This document shows, piece by piece, positions 24,995 to 34,133 of a stretch of DNA of 64,000 nucleotides. The notes under the pieces were generated by a model. That model was not told the origin of the DNA. It did not search any database and saw only the letters and a program-made list of their open reading frames with translations. The DNA lies in the NCBI GenBank assembly GCA_036656615.1, contig JAVXHY010000001.1, forward strand, positions 248,001 through 312,000, read 5' to 3'. The translations under genes and the position numbers were made by a program. Numbering within the stretch: position 1 is the stretch's first letter; each line of letters starts with the position of its first letter. This DNA is from CAUPWF01 sp036656615. Its GTDB lineage: Bacteria; Bacillota; Clostridia; Lachnospirales; Lachnospiraceae.

Positions 24995-26500
24995 ATGAGT
25001 GAATTTGAGAAATTGACCAATGAAGTAGGAGCTCCAGTTCCAGACAATGAAAATGCAATTACAGCTGGTCCTCGTGGACCTGTCGTAATGAATGATGTGT
25101 GGCTTATGGAAAAAATGGCACATTTTAACCGTGAAGTTATTCCCGAAAGACGTATGCATGCAAAAGGATGGGGTGCATATGGAACATTCACCGCAACACA
25201 TGATATTTCACAATTTACAAAAGCAAATGTCTTGCAAAAAGGTAAGGAAACCGAAGTTTTTATTCGATTCTCTACCGTTGCAGGTGAACGCGGTGCAGCT
25301 GACTGCGAACGCGATATACGTGGCGTAGCCCTGAAGTTCTATACGGAAGAAGGTAATTGGGATATGGTAGGTAACAATACACCAACCTTCTTTATACGTG
25401 ATGTACATAATTTTTCCGATCTAAATCGTGCGGTAAAACGTGATCCTCGCACTGGCAGACGTTCTGCACAAAACAACTGGGACTTCTGGACTTTGCTTCC
25501 TGAATGTTTCCACCAAATTTCTGTAGTAATGAGCGACCGCGGCATTCCTGCCTCCTTCCGTAATATGCATTTCTTTGGAGAACATACTTATTCCTTCTAT
25601 AATGATAAAAACGAACGAGTATGGTGCAAGTTCCACTTTAAGACACAACAGGGCATTAAGAATTTATCCAATGATGAGGCCGCTGCAATTAATGGTATGG
25701 ATAGGGAACATCATGGGAAAGATTTATATGAAGCAATTGAAAATGGGGACTTCCCAAAATGGACTATGTATGTACAAATTATGACCGAAGAACAAGCAAA
25801 AACACATTATGAGAATCCATTTGATATTACCAAGATATGGCGTCATAAAGAGTATCCACTGATAGAAGTAGGTGTGTTGGAACTAAACCGTAATCCGGAA
25901 AATTATTTTGCAGAAGTAGAACAATCTGCTTTTACACCTGCTCACGTTGTTCCTGGTATTGGCTTTAGCCCGGATCGCTTTTTGCAGGGAAGATTATTTG
26001 CCTATGGTGATGCGCAGCGTTATCGCTTAGGTGTAAATCATAATCATATACCAGTGAATCGTGCAAGGGTAGAAGTAAATGAATATCATCGTGACGGAGC
26101 TATGCGTACAGATGGTAATTATGGTGGTGCCCCTGCTTATACACCAAATAGCCAAGGTGCTTGGACGGCACAGCCAGATGTTATGGAGCCACCACTGGAA
26201 CTAAACGGTGCCATGTATCGTTATGATCCAAAAGATGACCCTACTGATGATTGTTTCCGTGCCGGCGGAGATTTGTGGAGAGTGCTCACTGAAGATAAAA
26301 AACAAATTCTAATTTCTAACACAGCAGGTGACATTGCTTCCTGTACAGAAAATATTAAATACAGACATGCTGCACACTGCTATTTGGCAGATGAAGAGTA
26401 TGGTAAAAGATTTACTCAAGCTGCTGGATTAGATTTAAATAAAGTAATTGAGCTCTCTAAGCTTGACAATAACGGCTTAATACAGGCAACTCTACATTAG
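24995..26500 (+). CDS. katA: Monofunctional haem catalase
   Basis: A 501-residue clade-3-sized catalase that splits hydrogen peroxide. Active-site His55 lies in RRMHAKGWGAYG, Asn128 in VGNNTPTFF, and the haem-ligand Tyr337 in RLFAYGDAQRYRLG. All key residues are kept and the length is typical. SD AAGGAGGT precedes the ATG. The gene is followed after 28 bases by a Fur-family regulator, forming a peroxide-response pair. Catalase in an otherwise anaerobic Clostridia-type genome suggests aerotolerance or transfer. Haem synthesis genes are not in this window. Confidence 0.97.
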   Translation: MSEFEKLTNEVGAPVPDNENAITAGPRGPVVMNDVWLMEKMAHFNREVIPERRMHAKGWGAYGTFTATHDISQFTKANVLQKGKETEVFIRFSTVAGERGAADCERDIRGVALKFYTEEGNWDMVGNNTPTFFIRDVHNFSDLNRAVKRDPRTGRRSAQNNWDFWTLLPECFHQISVVMSDRGIPASFRNMHFFGEHTYSFYNDKNERVWCKFHFKTQQGIKNLSNDEAAAINGMDREHHGKDLYEAIENGDFPKWTMYVQIMTEEQAKTHYENPFDITKIWRHKEYPLIEVGVLELNRNPENYFAEVEQSAFTPAHVVPGIGFSPDRFLQGRLFAYGDAQRYRLGVNHNHIPVNRARVEVNEYHRDGAMRTDGNYGGAPAYTPNSQGAWTAQPDVMEPPLELNGAMYRYDPKDDPTDDCFRAGGDLWRVLTEDKKQILISNTAGDIASCTENIKYRHAAHCYLADEEYGKRFTQAAGLDLNKVIELSKLDNNGLIQATLH

Positions 26501-26528
26501 AAATACAAGTAAATAAAAGGAGGACACT

Positions 26529-26924
26529 ATGAAGCAGACCAGAAATACTCCACAACGTAAACTTATTCGCGGTCTGCTAGAAGGCAACTACTCTCATCCA
26601 ACAGCCGATGAAGTATATGAGCTTGCTAGAAAAGAAAGCCCATCTATAAGTCGTGGAACAGTTTATCGCAATTTAAACCTTTTAGCAGATAAAGGAGAAA
26701 TTACTAGACTTCCCATGCCCATTGGCCCCGATCACTACGACTTTCAAACACAGAACCATTATCATTTTCTGTGTAGACACTGTAATTGTTTACTGGATAC
26801 ACAGATACCATATGATGAGCAGTTAAATTTTGAAACTGCAAGCGTCCCTGGATGTAAAACTGAATGGCATCGATTGATTTTAGTAGGATTGTGTCCAATT
26901 TGCAACCACACAACTTCTAAATAA
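26529..26924 (+). CDS. perR: Fur-family peroxide regulator (PerR-like)
   Basis: A 131-residue Fur-family repressor: N-terminal winged helix (TADEVYELARKESPSISRGTVYRNL), then a dimer domain with HYHFLCRHC and CPIC, the two CxxC pairs holding structural zinc. A HYDFQTQNHYHF stretch holds the regulatory metal ligands. Genetic linkage to katA argues for PerR rather than Fur or Zur; the metal-site Asp/Asn choice that separates PerR from Fur cannot be settled by eye. SD AGGAGG lies 5 bases before the ATG. The start is MKQTRNTPQRK, at the normal family position. Confidence 0.85.
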   Translation: MKQTRNTPQRKLIRGLLEGNYSHPTADEVYELARKESPSISRGTVYRNLNLLADKGEITRLPMPIGPDHYDFQTQNHYHFLCRHCNCLLDTQIPYDEQLNFETASVPGCKTEWHRLILVGLCPICNHTTSK

Positions 26925-26930
26925 AAAAAC

Positions 26931-26957
26931 AAATACCCTGCAAACTGCAGGGTATTT
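26931..26957 (+). terminator. Terminator after katA-perR
   Basis: Perfect 12-base stem AAATACCCTGCA / TGCAGGGTATTT with a 3-base loop, right after the perR stop. Confidence 0.85.
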
Positions 26958-27008
26958 CCTTCAAATTTACAATATTGAAAACAATTCTCATATCAGGAGG
27001 TGTATTAC

Positions 27009-27677
27009 ATGCAGTATGTCCTATTATTTTTGGAAGGAATCATTACCTTTATATCTCCTTGTTTGCTTCCAATGCTTCCCATCTATATTTCTTATTTTGC
27101 AGCGAATGATGATGGTGATAAAGCAAAAGCTTTCTTTAACTCTATAGGTTTTGTACTTGGCTTTACATTTGTTTTTATTACCCTTGGTGCATTTGCAGGA
27201 TCTATTGGTCAGTTATTAAAAAATTATTCCACTATTTTAAATCTGTTTACAGGATTTATCGTCATTTGTTTCGGGCTTAATTTTTTGGGCATATTAAAGA
27301 TCGGTTTTTTAAACCGCACCCATAGGGGTGAAACAAATACTCAAAAACTTGGATTTTTCTCTTCCATATTATTTGGCATTATATTTTCTATTGGATGGAC
27401 ACCTTGTGTTGGTGCTTTTTTAGGCTCTGCACTTATGCTTGCTGGACAACAAGGAAGTACACTTCAAGGAATTCTAATGCTACTAGCTTTTTCTGCCGGT
27501 CTTGGTATTCCATTTATAATAAGTGCCATTTTAATTGAGGAATTAAAAAGTACTTTTATTTTAATTAAGAAAAATTATAAAATTATAAACAGAATATCTG
27601 GTGGATTATTAGTAGTCATTGGTCTATTAATGATGACTGGATTAATGGGTTATTTCTTATCTTTACTAACATTTTAA
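27009..27677 (+). CDS. ccdA: CcdA-type thiol-disulfide transmembrane transporter
   Basis: A 222-residue, six-span membrane protein of the CcdA/DsbD-beta family, which carries electrons from cytosolic thioredoxin across the membrane. The two active cysteines are in FISPCLLPMLP (span 1) and GWTPCVGAFLG (span 4). The start is the ATG at 27009; an in-frame GTG at 27000 overlaps the SD AGGAGG. The following gene for an extracellular thioredoxin is its likely partner. The base composition is visibly more AT-rich than the flanking genes. Confidence 0.9.
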   Translation: MQYVLLFLEGIITFISPCLLPMLPIYISYFAANDDGDKAKAFFNSIGFVLGFTFVFITLGAFAGSIGQLLKNYSTILNLFTGFIVICFGLNFLGILKIGFLNRTHRGETNTQKLGFFSSILFGIIFSIGWTPCVGAFLGSALMLAGQQGSTLQGILMLLAFSAGLGIPFIISAILIEELKSTFILIKKNYKIINRISGGLLVVIGLLMMTGLMGYFLSLLTF

Positions 27678-27742
27678 TTTATTATTTTTCTATATAATTT
27701 GTTACAAATTGTTAATAGCACAAGATTATAAGGAGGTTTTTT

Positions 27743-28288
27743 ATGAATAGCAAAAAGAAAATGACTGTTTTTCTAATAATTTTTATTCTATTTCTTGTTA
27801 TTGCAAGCATTTTTTATCGCAATTTAAGCAAAGAAATCGAACCAAAAAGTACAAAAAATACTGTTGAAATAGTAACAGCACCAGATATAAATATAATAAA
27901 TTACGATGGAAATAAAATCAAATTATCTCAAATGTTCGGCAAACCAATTGTTATGAATTTTTGGGCATCATGGTGCCCTAGCTGCAAATCCGAAATGCCA
28001 TATTTCAACAGTATCTACGAAGAAAAAAACAATGAAATTACTTTTATGATGGTTGATTTGGTTGATGACAAACGCGAAACAATTGAAACAGGAACTCAAC
28101 TTATTGAAAAAGAAGGCTATAATTTCCCTGTATATTTTGATGTTGAACAAGAAGCGCAAAGAAATTATCAAGTTTTTTCCCTTCCTACAACTGTATTTAT
28201 TGATAAAAATGGGCAGATTAATAGTATCAAAAAAGGAAAAATCAGTGAAGAAAACTTGCGTTTTGAAATAGATTTAATTAGCAAGTAG
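27743..28288 (+). CDS. Membrane-anchored TlpA/ResA-type thioredoxin
   Basis: A 181-residue protein with an N-terminal signal anchor (about 8-25) and an extracellular thioredoxin fold. The active site is WCPSC (Cys78, Cys81) in NFWASWCPSCKSEMP, and SLPTTVFID holds the cis-Pro. ResA/TlpA proteins keep extracytoplasmic thiols reduced, fed by CcdA, which is encoded just upstream. Their usual cytochrome c partners are absent from the window, so the client could be surface lipoproteins or peroxide defence (MsrAB-like roles exist in the family). SD AAGGAGG is strong. Very AT-rich, like ccdA. Confidence 0.9.
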   Translation: MNSKKKMTVFLIIFILFLVIASIFYRNLSKEIEPKSTKNTVEIVTAPDINIINYDGNKIKLSQMFGKPIVMNFWASWCPSCKSEMPYFNSIYEEKNNEITFMMVDLVDDKRETIETGTQLIEKEGYNFPVYFDVEQEAQRNYQVFSLPTTVFIDKNGQINSIKKGKISEENLRFEIDLISK

Positions 28289-28542
28289 ATAAAATAGCTT
28301 TTGTAATAATCGGATAAAATTTTGTCATTATTTTACATTTTTCTATAAATATTGCTTTTTTTTCAATACAATTTTTTCTTTATGTTTTATTTTTCATCTG
28401 TTTTTAGTGTGTTTTTCGCTATCTTTAGTATAAATTGTCTTTATTTTTTTGTTAATTTTATACCAGCTATTCTAAATCTTCTCATTTTGTGTTACTATTA
28501 CAATTGAACAGATATTAACATTCAAAAAGGAGGATTTTATCA

Positions 28543-29556
28543 ATGGCTATTAAAATTGGCATTAACGGATTTGGACGTATAGGGAGGGTTTCATTCCGTA
28601 TCGCCATGAGTCAACCGGAGAAATTCAAAGTATGTGGTATTAATTTACGTAATGTTGATCTTGAATACATGATCTACATGATTCGTTACGATTCCCTCTT
28701 CGGTCAATTCAAGGGAACTTTAGACAGGTATGAAGATGGCATTATCGTAAATGGAGAAAAGATTCCTGTTTATGGAATGAGTGATGCCACCGAAATCCCT
28801 TGGAAAGAATGTGGTGCAGAGTACATCATCGATGCAACTGGTGCTTATTGTACAATGGAAAAAGCACAAGCCCATATTCAGGCAGGCGCAAAAAAAGTAA
28901 TTATGTCTGCTCCAGCAAAGGATGAGGAAACACCTACTTTTGTAATGGGTGTCAATCACATGAGCTACACTTCTGATATGAATATCATATCTAATGCATC
29001 TTGTACTACAAACTGTTTAGCACCACTTTGTAAGATTTTAGAAGATAATTATGGAATTGAACAAGGACTAATGTCAACGATCCACTCTGCAACTGCAAAA
29101 CAAAAAGTTGTAGATTGTCGTTCTTTAAAAGACTGGAGAACAGGTCGTTCTGCACTTGGTAATGTAATTCCAACCACAACAGGAGCTGCAAAGGCAGTTG
29201 CAAAAGTTATACCTTCATTAAAAGGAAGGATGACCGGTATTTCTTATCGCGTTCCTACTTCTGATGTTTCCTTAGTAGATTTGAATATCATGCTAAAAAC
29301 ACCAGTTAGTTACGAAGAAATCTGCCGCAAAGTCAAAGAAGCATCTCAAACTACCATGAAAGGAATTATTGAGTATGTTGATGATGAAGTAGTATCATCT
29401 GATTTCGTTGGTGATTCTAATACTTGTATTTTTGATTCTAGAGAAGGCATTGAATTAAATGATACGTTCTTTAAATTTATCTGTTTCTATGATAATGAAT
29501 GGGGCTATTCCAGCCAAATTTTTCATATGATTGAATATATGCACAGCGTAGATTAA
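28543..29556 (+). CDS. gap: Glyceraldehyde-3-phosphate dehydrogenase, type I
   Basis: A 337-residue GAPDH. INGFGRIGR binds the dinucleotide; catalytic Cys154 is in SNASCTTNCLAP; His and the phosphate sites (STIHSATAKQK) follow. The segment after beta-2 reads INLRNVD where NAD-specific enzymes have IND; the NAD-selecting Asp is replaced by Leu35 with Arg36 next to it, so NADP(H) use is possible. It stands alone, not with pgk or tpi, about 250 bases of T-rich DNA downstream of the thioredoxin gene, with SD AGGAGG and its own terminator. It could be a glycolytic or anabolic isoform. Confidence 0.95.
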   Translation: MAIKIGINGFGRIGRVSFRIAMSQPEKFKVCGINLRNVDLEYMIYMIRYDSLFGQFKGTLDRYEDGIIVNGEKIPVYGMSDATEIPWKECGAEYIIDATGAYCTMEKAQAHIQAGAKKVIMSAPAKDEETPTFVMGVNHMSYTSDMNIISNASCTTNCLAPLCKILEDNYGIEQGLMSTIHSATAKQKVVDCRSLKDWRTGRSALGNVIPTTTGAAKAVAKVIPSLKGRMTGISYRVPTSDVSLVDLNIMLKTPVSYEEICRKVKEASQTTMKGIIEYVDDEVVSSDFVGDSNTCIFDSREGIELNDTFFKFICFYDNEWGYSSQIFHMIEYMHSVD

Positions 29557-29561
29557 ATCAT

Positions 29562-29603
29562 AAAAAGACTTCAGCATATAATTGATTGCTGAAGTCTTTT
29601 TTT
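29562..29603. terminator. Bidirectional terminator between gap and guaD
   Basis: Perfect stem AAAAAGACTTCAGCA / TGCTGAAGTCTTTTT with a 10-base loop and T-runs on both strands; the genes converge. Confidence 0.9.
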
Positions 29604-29635
29604 GTTCAAATGAAATCTAATCGCTATATAATCAT

Positions 29636-30097
29636 TTAATACATTACTTTGTCATTCATTTTTTGATAGCTGTCAAATAACTCTTTGCAAGATACTCGGT
29701 CTAGTTCCACCAATCGATTTGTTGATCCTGTATCCTCCATCATTTCATAGAATACATTATCACGAAAACCAATTTGCTCGGTATCATGACGATTGCATCC
29801 ATAATATATTGTCTTTACCCCAGCCCACAGCAAGGCTCCCAAGCACATTGGGCACGGCTCTGCAGTGGTATAAATCTCACTTCCAGATAAATCAAAACTG
29901 TTTATTTTCTTACATGCATCCCTAATTGCTGCAACTTCTCCATGCATTGTTGGGTCGTTGTCCCGTATTACACAATTATGACCTCTTCCAATAATTTCTC
30001 CTTCTTTCACAATGACAGAACCAAACGGACCTCCGTGTCCTAGTCTAATTCCATCATAAGCCTCTCGCAGTGCTTCTTTCATATACTTTTCTTCCAT
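29636..30097 (-). CDS. guaD: Guanine deaminase (CDA-fold)
   Basis: A 153-residue zinc deaminase of the B. subtilis GuaD type, converting guanine to xanthine. Zinc ligands are His52 (in NDPTMHGEV, with catalytic Glu54) and Cys82/Cys85 (in AEPCPMCLGA). GGPFGSVIV near the start is diagnostic of GuaD versus tRNA adenosine deaminase, and the length fits (B. subtilis 156). SD GGGGGA precedes the ATG. Confidence 0.88.
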   Translation of the reverse strand: MEEKYMKEALREAYDGIRLGHGGPFGSVIVKEGEIIGRGHNCVIRDNDPTMHGEVAAIRDACKKINSFDLSGSEIYTTAEPCPMCLGALLWAGVKTIYYGCNRHDTEQIGFRDNVFYEMMEDTGSTNRLVELDRVSCKELFDSYQKMNDKVMY

Positions 30098-30167
30098 TTT
30101 CTTTTCCCCCTTATCTTTCTATAATATCCAATTACTATTTTCCTTAATAAATACTAGCCTTATCATA

Positions 30168-32390
30168 TCATATCGATGGTTCTTTTGTTATCAGTTTCTC
30201 AAATTCTTTAACCAAAATTGGTTTGGAGTAATATCCTTGTATAATATTACATCCTGCTTCTGTCAAAATTTCAATCTGCTGTTTTGTTTCAACTCCCTCA
30301 GCAATTACACTTATATTTAATTTTTCACACATTTCAATAATTCCACATAAGATTTGCTTTCCTTTTATATCTTTAATCGATTCATCTAAAAAGCTTTTAT
30401 TAATCTTCACATAATCTGCGGGCAAATCTTTAATTGTACTTAGAGCGGAATATCCACTGCCAAATGAATCAATCGATATGGAAAATTTCAAATCCTTTAT
30501 TTTTTTTATTATATCCATCATCATTTGCACATTTCCAAAAACTGCACTCTCTGTCAGTTCTATTCCTATCATTTGTGGCTTTACGTGATAGTTCTTCGCA
30601 ATTTTGCTAAGCTGCTGTATCCATTCTTTATTGGAAAGATGTGCTTTTGAAATATTCATAGAAATAGGTACTGTAGATAACTTAGTTGATTCCATATCCC
30701 ATTCAGAACTTATTTTACAGATTTGCTCAAATACATAAAAATCAAGCTGTCTTATAAATCCATTTTTTTCAAACAAAGGCATAAAATCATTTGGTGACAA
30801 AATATTATTTTGTGATCTGACCCAATATGTCAAAGCCTCTGCCCCTATTATTTTATTTGTTCCAATAGAATATTGTGGCTGAAGATATACTTGAAATTCA
30901 CCATTTTCCAAGGATTTTTCCATCTTATTTTCTATTTCTTTCTCCTGCAAAATTGCCAATCTATCTTCCTCTTTAAAAAAATGATATTTTATTATGCTTT
31001 GCTTCTTTGCAATCCCTCTGGAAATATTAGCTTGCTCATTGATAACATTAATTTCTAATGTAGGATCTACAATTACATATATACCAACTGCAATTTCTAT
31101 GGTATTTCCTTCTATATATCCCTGAATCTCTTTCGCTATTTTATCTACTCTTTCTAAGATCTGTTGATCACTTGTATATATCATTAATAAATGAAAAATA
31201 TCTGCCGTGGAATGTGAAAAAGTTTCCCCGTTAATTTGATTTCTTGATATGACCTCTGCAATATGATTCAATACATGATTTCCCATTTCATAGCCAAACA
31301 TATCATTGATTAACTTAAATTGATTCACATCAAAAATTATCATTGCAAATCGATTTTCTTGATGATTTTTAAGTATTTGCTTTACATCTATGTTAAATTT
31401 CTGAATATTAGAATAACCTGTCACTTCATCTGTATATGCAATCTGTTCTAATTTTTTCTTATTGTATGATAAAGAAAAAATGATAATAAGACTTCCCACA
31501 CCTATTAAGATTATAATCACTACTGTCATGATAGTCATTTTCACAATTAAGTGGTTCGACTGATGAGAAATAATATTTGAAGGTACAACTGATATCAAAT
31601 ACCAGTCATTTACATTAATTTTCGTATAACATAATTGTCTTTTAATTCCATCTCTTATATATTCAAAAGAACCCGTTCTATCGTTTTGAATATCGTTTTC
31701 GAGTCTTAACCTATCTTTCTGTGATACACCATAACTACACACTACATCAAATATATTGTCGAAGTTATGGATACTATTTTTATGACTGCTTTTTATCACC
31801 GGTTGTCCATTTCTTTTGATAATATATGAATATCCCTCTCCATGAAAAATTTCAATATTAATAAATTGCGACAGTTGTTCTTGGCTCTTAGTACCAAATA
31901 AAACACCTATAATATCCTTTCCTTTATAAATAGGCGAAGCAAAAACACTAATTTCTTGCTGATTTATTTCATTAATAAAATGATCCGAAACAACGCTTTT
32001 CCCCTTCATCGCCTGCTTGAAGCAATCACTTTCGCTAAAATCATATACAAAATAATCTACGGAGGTTGCTTTTCCTTCCGGCGTTATAACACCTATTCTT
32101 TGAAAAGAATCATTTGCAATCTCTTTGGCAAGCATTGGCAGTACCTGCTCTAATTTATCATTACTCTGTTCACCCACAAAAGTTGCTATTGTGTCCATTG
32201 TTGATAAACTATTATTTATTTGTTCGTAAATATTATCAGCACTTTTTTTTGATATCTCTGATAAATAATTTAATTTTTCCTGATATAGCCCCTTACTTGA
32301 TTGTTTAATAAAAGCTATTCCAATACCCAAAAGGGATAATGTAATCATTATAACCCCTGCAGCCAATATCATTTTCTTGTAGCGCTTCAT
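30168..32390 (-). CDS. Membrane sensor with degenerate GGDEF and EAL domains
   Basis: A 740-residue protein. Membrane segments at about 8-28 and 283-306 flank an extracellular dCache-like sensor. The GGDEF domain is dead at the active site: HSTADIF (393-399) stands where RxGGDEF should be. The EAL domain keeps EAL (518-520), Asn579, ELTES (611-615) and AEGVE (697-701), but DDFG has become DSFG (Ser642) and KID has become KIN (Asn664), losing two conserved acidic residues. It may be a c-di-GMP binding effector or a weak phosphodiesterase rather than an active enzyme. SD GGAG lies 9 bases before the ATG. It is very AT-rich and monocistronic. Confidence 0.88.
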   Translation of the reverse strand: MKRYKKMILAAGVIMITLSLLGIGIAFIKQSSKGLYQEKLNYLSEISKKSADNIYEQINNSLSTMDTIATFVGEQSNDKLEQVLPMLAKEIANDSFQRIGVITPEGKATSVDYFVYDFSESDCFKQAMKGKSVVSDHFINEINQQEISVFASPIYKGKDIIGVLFGTKSQEQLSQFINIEIFHGEGYSYIIKRNGQPVIKSSHKNSIHNFDNIFDVVCSYGVSQKDRLRLENDIQNDRTGSFEYIRDGIKRQLCYTKINVNDWYLISVVPSNIISHQSNHLIVKMTIMTVVIIILIGVGSLIIIFSLSYNKKKLEQIAYTDEVTGYSNIQKFNIDVKQILKNHQENRFAMIIFDVNQFKLINDMFGYEMGNHVLNHIAEVISRNQINGETFSHSTADIFHLLMIYTSDQQILERVDKIAKEIQGYIEGNTIEIAVGIYVIVDPTLEINVINEQANISRGIAKKQSIIKYHFFKEEDRLAILQEKEIENKMEKSLENGEFQVYLQPQYSIGTNKIIGAEALTYWVRSQNNILSPNDFMPLFEKNGFIRQLDFYVFEQICKISSEWDMESTKLSTVPISMNISKAHLSNKEWIQQLSKIAKNYHVKPQMIGIELTESAVFGNVQMMMDIIKKIKDLKFSISIDSFGSGYSALSTIKDLPADYVKINKSFLDESIKDIKGKQILCGIIEMCEKLNISVIAEGVETKQQIEILTEAGCNIIQGYYSKPILVKEFEKLITKEPSI

Positions 32391-32479
32391 ATTTTAATCT
32401 CCACTAATATTTTCAATAATTGTATTTTGAAACTCTATTACTTGATTATAACCTTTTCTTCATACACAATGCAATAGTT

Positions 32480-33274
32480 TTAGCGAAGTGCAACATCCAA
32501 AATCATCATAATTAAAAAACCAATCATTACTCCTATTGTTCCGATTTTCGTATCCTTACATAAATTAGCTTCCGGAATTAATTCCTCTACCACTACATAA
32601 ATCATAGCACCTGCTGCAAAAGCTAAAAGCCAAGGCATATAGGGTTCAATCCACCCTATAATTAACATGGTCAGTAATCCAAAGATAGGTTCTACAATTC
32701 CGGACATACACCCACAAAAAAAGGCGTTTCTTTTTTTCATACCTTCTTGATATAAAGGTAATGATATGGCTGCTCCCTCTGGAAGATTTTGAATTCCAAT
32801 TCCTAACGCTAACGCAATTGCTGCTCCATAATTCTGTATCTCACCGCCCTGTAAAGAAGCCAAAGCAAATGCTAAACCCACTGCCATTCCTTCCGGTATA
32901 TTGTGAAGTGTTACAGCAAGTACCAAAAGGGTCGTTCTTTTCAAAGAAGAGTGTACTTCTTCTATTTCATTGTGTTTTAAATAAAAATGTGGAATGAGCC
33001 AATCCAATCCCATCATAAATATACCACCTATCACAAATCCCCCTCCAGCTGGTATCCAGCCTGCAATCTTCATATTTTCGGCAGCTTCTATTCCTGGTAT
33101 TAATAAAGACCATACAGAAGCAGCAGTCATTACACCTGCTGCAAATCCCAAAAACACCCGTTGTACCTTATGCTCTACCTCTCCACGGAATAAAAAAACT
33201 ACTGCGGCACCAACTGTAGTCATCATAAATATAAATCCCGTTCCCAACAAAACCCAACTTAAGCCATTCATCAT
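32480..33274 (-). CDS. ZIP-family metal transporter (GufA/ZupT-like)
   Basis: A protein of about 264 residues with eight membrane spans. TLHNIPEGMAVG in span 4 and IQNLPEGAAISLPL in span 5 form the binuclear metal site of the GufA branch of ZIP transporters (second His replaced by Gln, normal for this branch). It should import zinc or another divalent ion. The start was set at the ATG at 33274, behind GGGGGG at 33277; the open frame extends 22 codons further upstream without membrane or SD features. The hydrophilic loop IPHFYLKHNEIEEVH carries His/Glu typical of the metal-binding loop. Confidence 0.87.
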   Translation of the reverse strand: MMNGLSWVLLGTGFIFMMTTVGAAVVFLFRGEVEHKVQRVFLGFAAGVMTAASVWSLLIPGIEAAENMKIAGWIPAGGGFVIGGIFMMGLDWLIPHFYLKHNEIEEVHSSLKRTTLLVLAVTLHNIPEGMAVGLAFALASLQGGEIQNYGAAIALALGIGIQNLPEGAAISLPLYQEGMKKRNAFFCGCMSGIVEPIFGLLTMLIIGWIEPYMPWLLAFAAGAMIYVVVEELIPEANLCKDTKIGTIGVMIGFLIMMILDVALR

Positions 33275-33324
33275 ATCCCCCCATTCCTGTTGATATAATA
33301 TGCATCGGAAGTGATTTTGGCAAC

Positions 33325-33359
33325 AAAAAAGGTATTGCATTTAAAACACAATACCTTTT
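33325..33359 (-). terminator. Terminator after the flavin reductase-rubredoxin gene
   Basis: Perfect stem AAAAGGTATTG / CAATACCTTTT with an 11-base loop; read on the minus strand it is followed by six T, directly after the stop at 33365. Confidence 0.85.
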
Positions 33360-33364
33360 AAAAT

Positions 33365-34027
33365 TTATGATTCTTTTATAAATGCCTTTTTAGGCTGTTT
33401 ACAAATTGGGCAAAGATAATCCTCTGGTAATTCTTCAAATGGCATCTGTCCATCATAAACATATCCACAAATACTACACTTGAAAATGGGCCTTCCATCA
33501 TCCTCTTTAAGTTCTGATTCTTCTGTCTGATAAGTAGGTGCATTTTTAGGGCTCTTACCTTTCACTACATTATGATAATAAGTATAAGTCATTGGTGTTC
33601 CACCACCTGTAATATTTCCATCTATCATTTCCCCAAGAAAAACTGTATGGGAAGATGTTTCTATGGAATCAATTACTTGAAACACCATATAGCCATTCAC
33701 ATGTGATAAAACAGGAACTTCTTCTTTTATTTCATATGACACTTGTTCAAATTTATCTACATCCTCTCCACTTTGAAAGCCAAATGTTCCAATTAGGGAA
33801 GGATTACTGTCTTCTGCCAAAATAGACACTGCAAATTTGCCAGATTCTTTAATACATTTATTTGTATGATTATCATGATTCATACTTAATGCCACTGTTG
33901 CAGGTGAAGAAGTAATCTGCATCACACTATTTGCAACGCACCCCGTTGGCCGCCTTCCATCCATGGTAGTAATGACATATAATCCATAAGATATGTTTCT
34001 CAATATTTTCGTATCCATTTTGCTCAT
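33365..34027 (-). CDS. High-molecular-weight rubredoxin (flavin reductase-rubredoxin fusion)
   Basis: A 220-residue two-domain protein. Residues 1-165 form an FMN-binding flavin reductase-like domain (GLYVITTMDG, GCVANSVMQITSSPATVALSM). Residues 181-220 form a rubredoxin with iron ligands Cys184, 187, 206 and 209 (CSIC, CPIC). This is the Hrb architecture known from Moorella, which passes electrons from NAD(P)H to flavodiiron proteins to reduce oxygen or NO. No flavodiiron gene is next to it. SD AAGAGGCG precedes the ATG. It fits the oxygen-defence theme of this part of the window. Confidence 0.92.
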   Translation of the reverse strand: MSKMDTKILRNISYGLYVITTMDGRRPTGCVANSVMQITSSPATVALSMNHDNHTNKCIKESGKFAVSILAEDSNPSLIGTFGFQSGEDVDKFEQVSYEIKEEVPVLSHVNGYMVFQVIDSIETSSHTVFLGEMIDGNITGGGTPMTYTYYHNVVKGKSPKNAPTYQTEESELKEDDGRPIFKCSICGYVYDGQMPFEELPEDYLCPICKQPKKAFIKES

Positions 34028-34133
34028 TTTCGCCTCTTTCTTCGTAATTAATTACGTATTGTATTTGTGTATATTTTGAAACCTCTTCTATTCCTTGATT
34101 ATAATACATTTACGTTGAAAAAGTAATCACTAT

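Noticed and set aside
28289..28542. T-rich 254-base stretch before gap, considered as a hidden gene or RNA
   Set aside because: Neither strand gives an open frame with a start signal, nor a stable hairpin; it seems to be ordinary AT-rich leader DNA.
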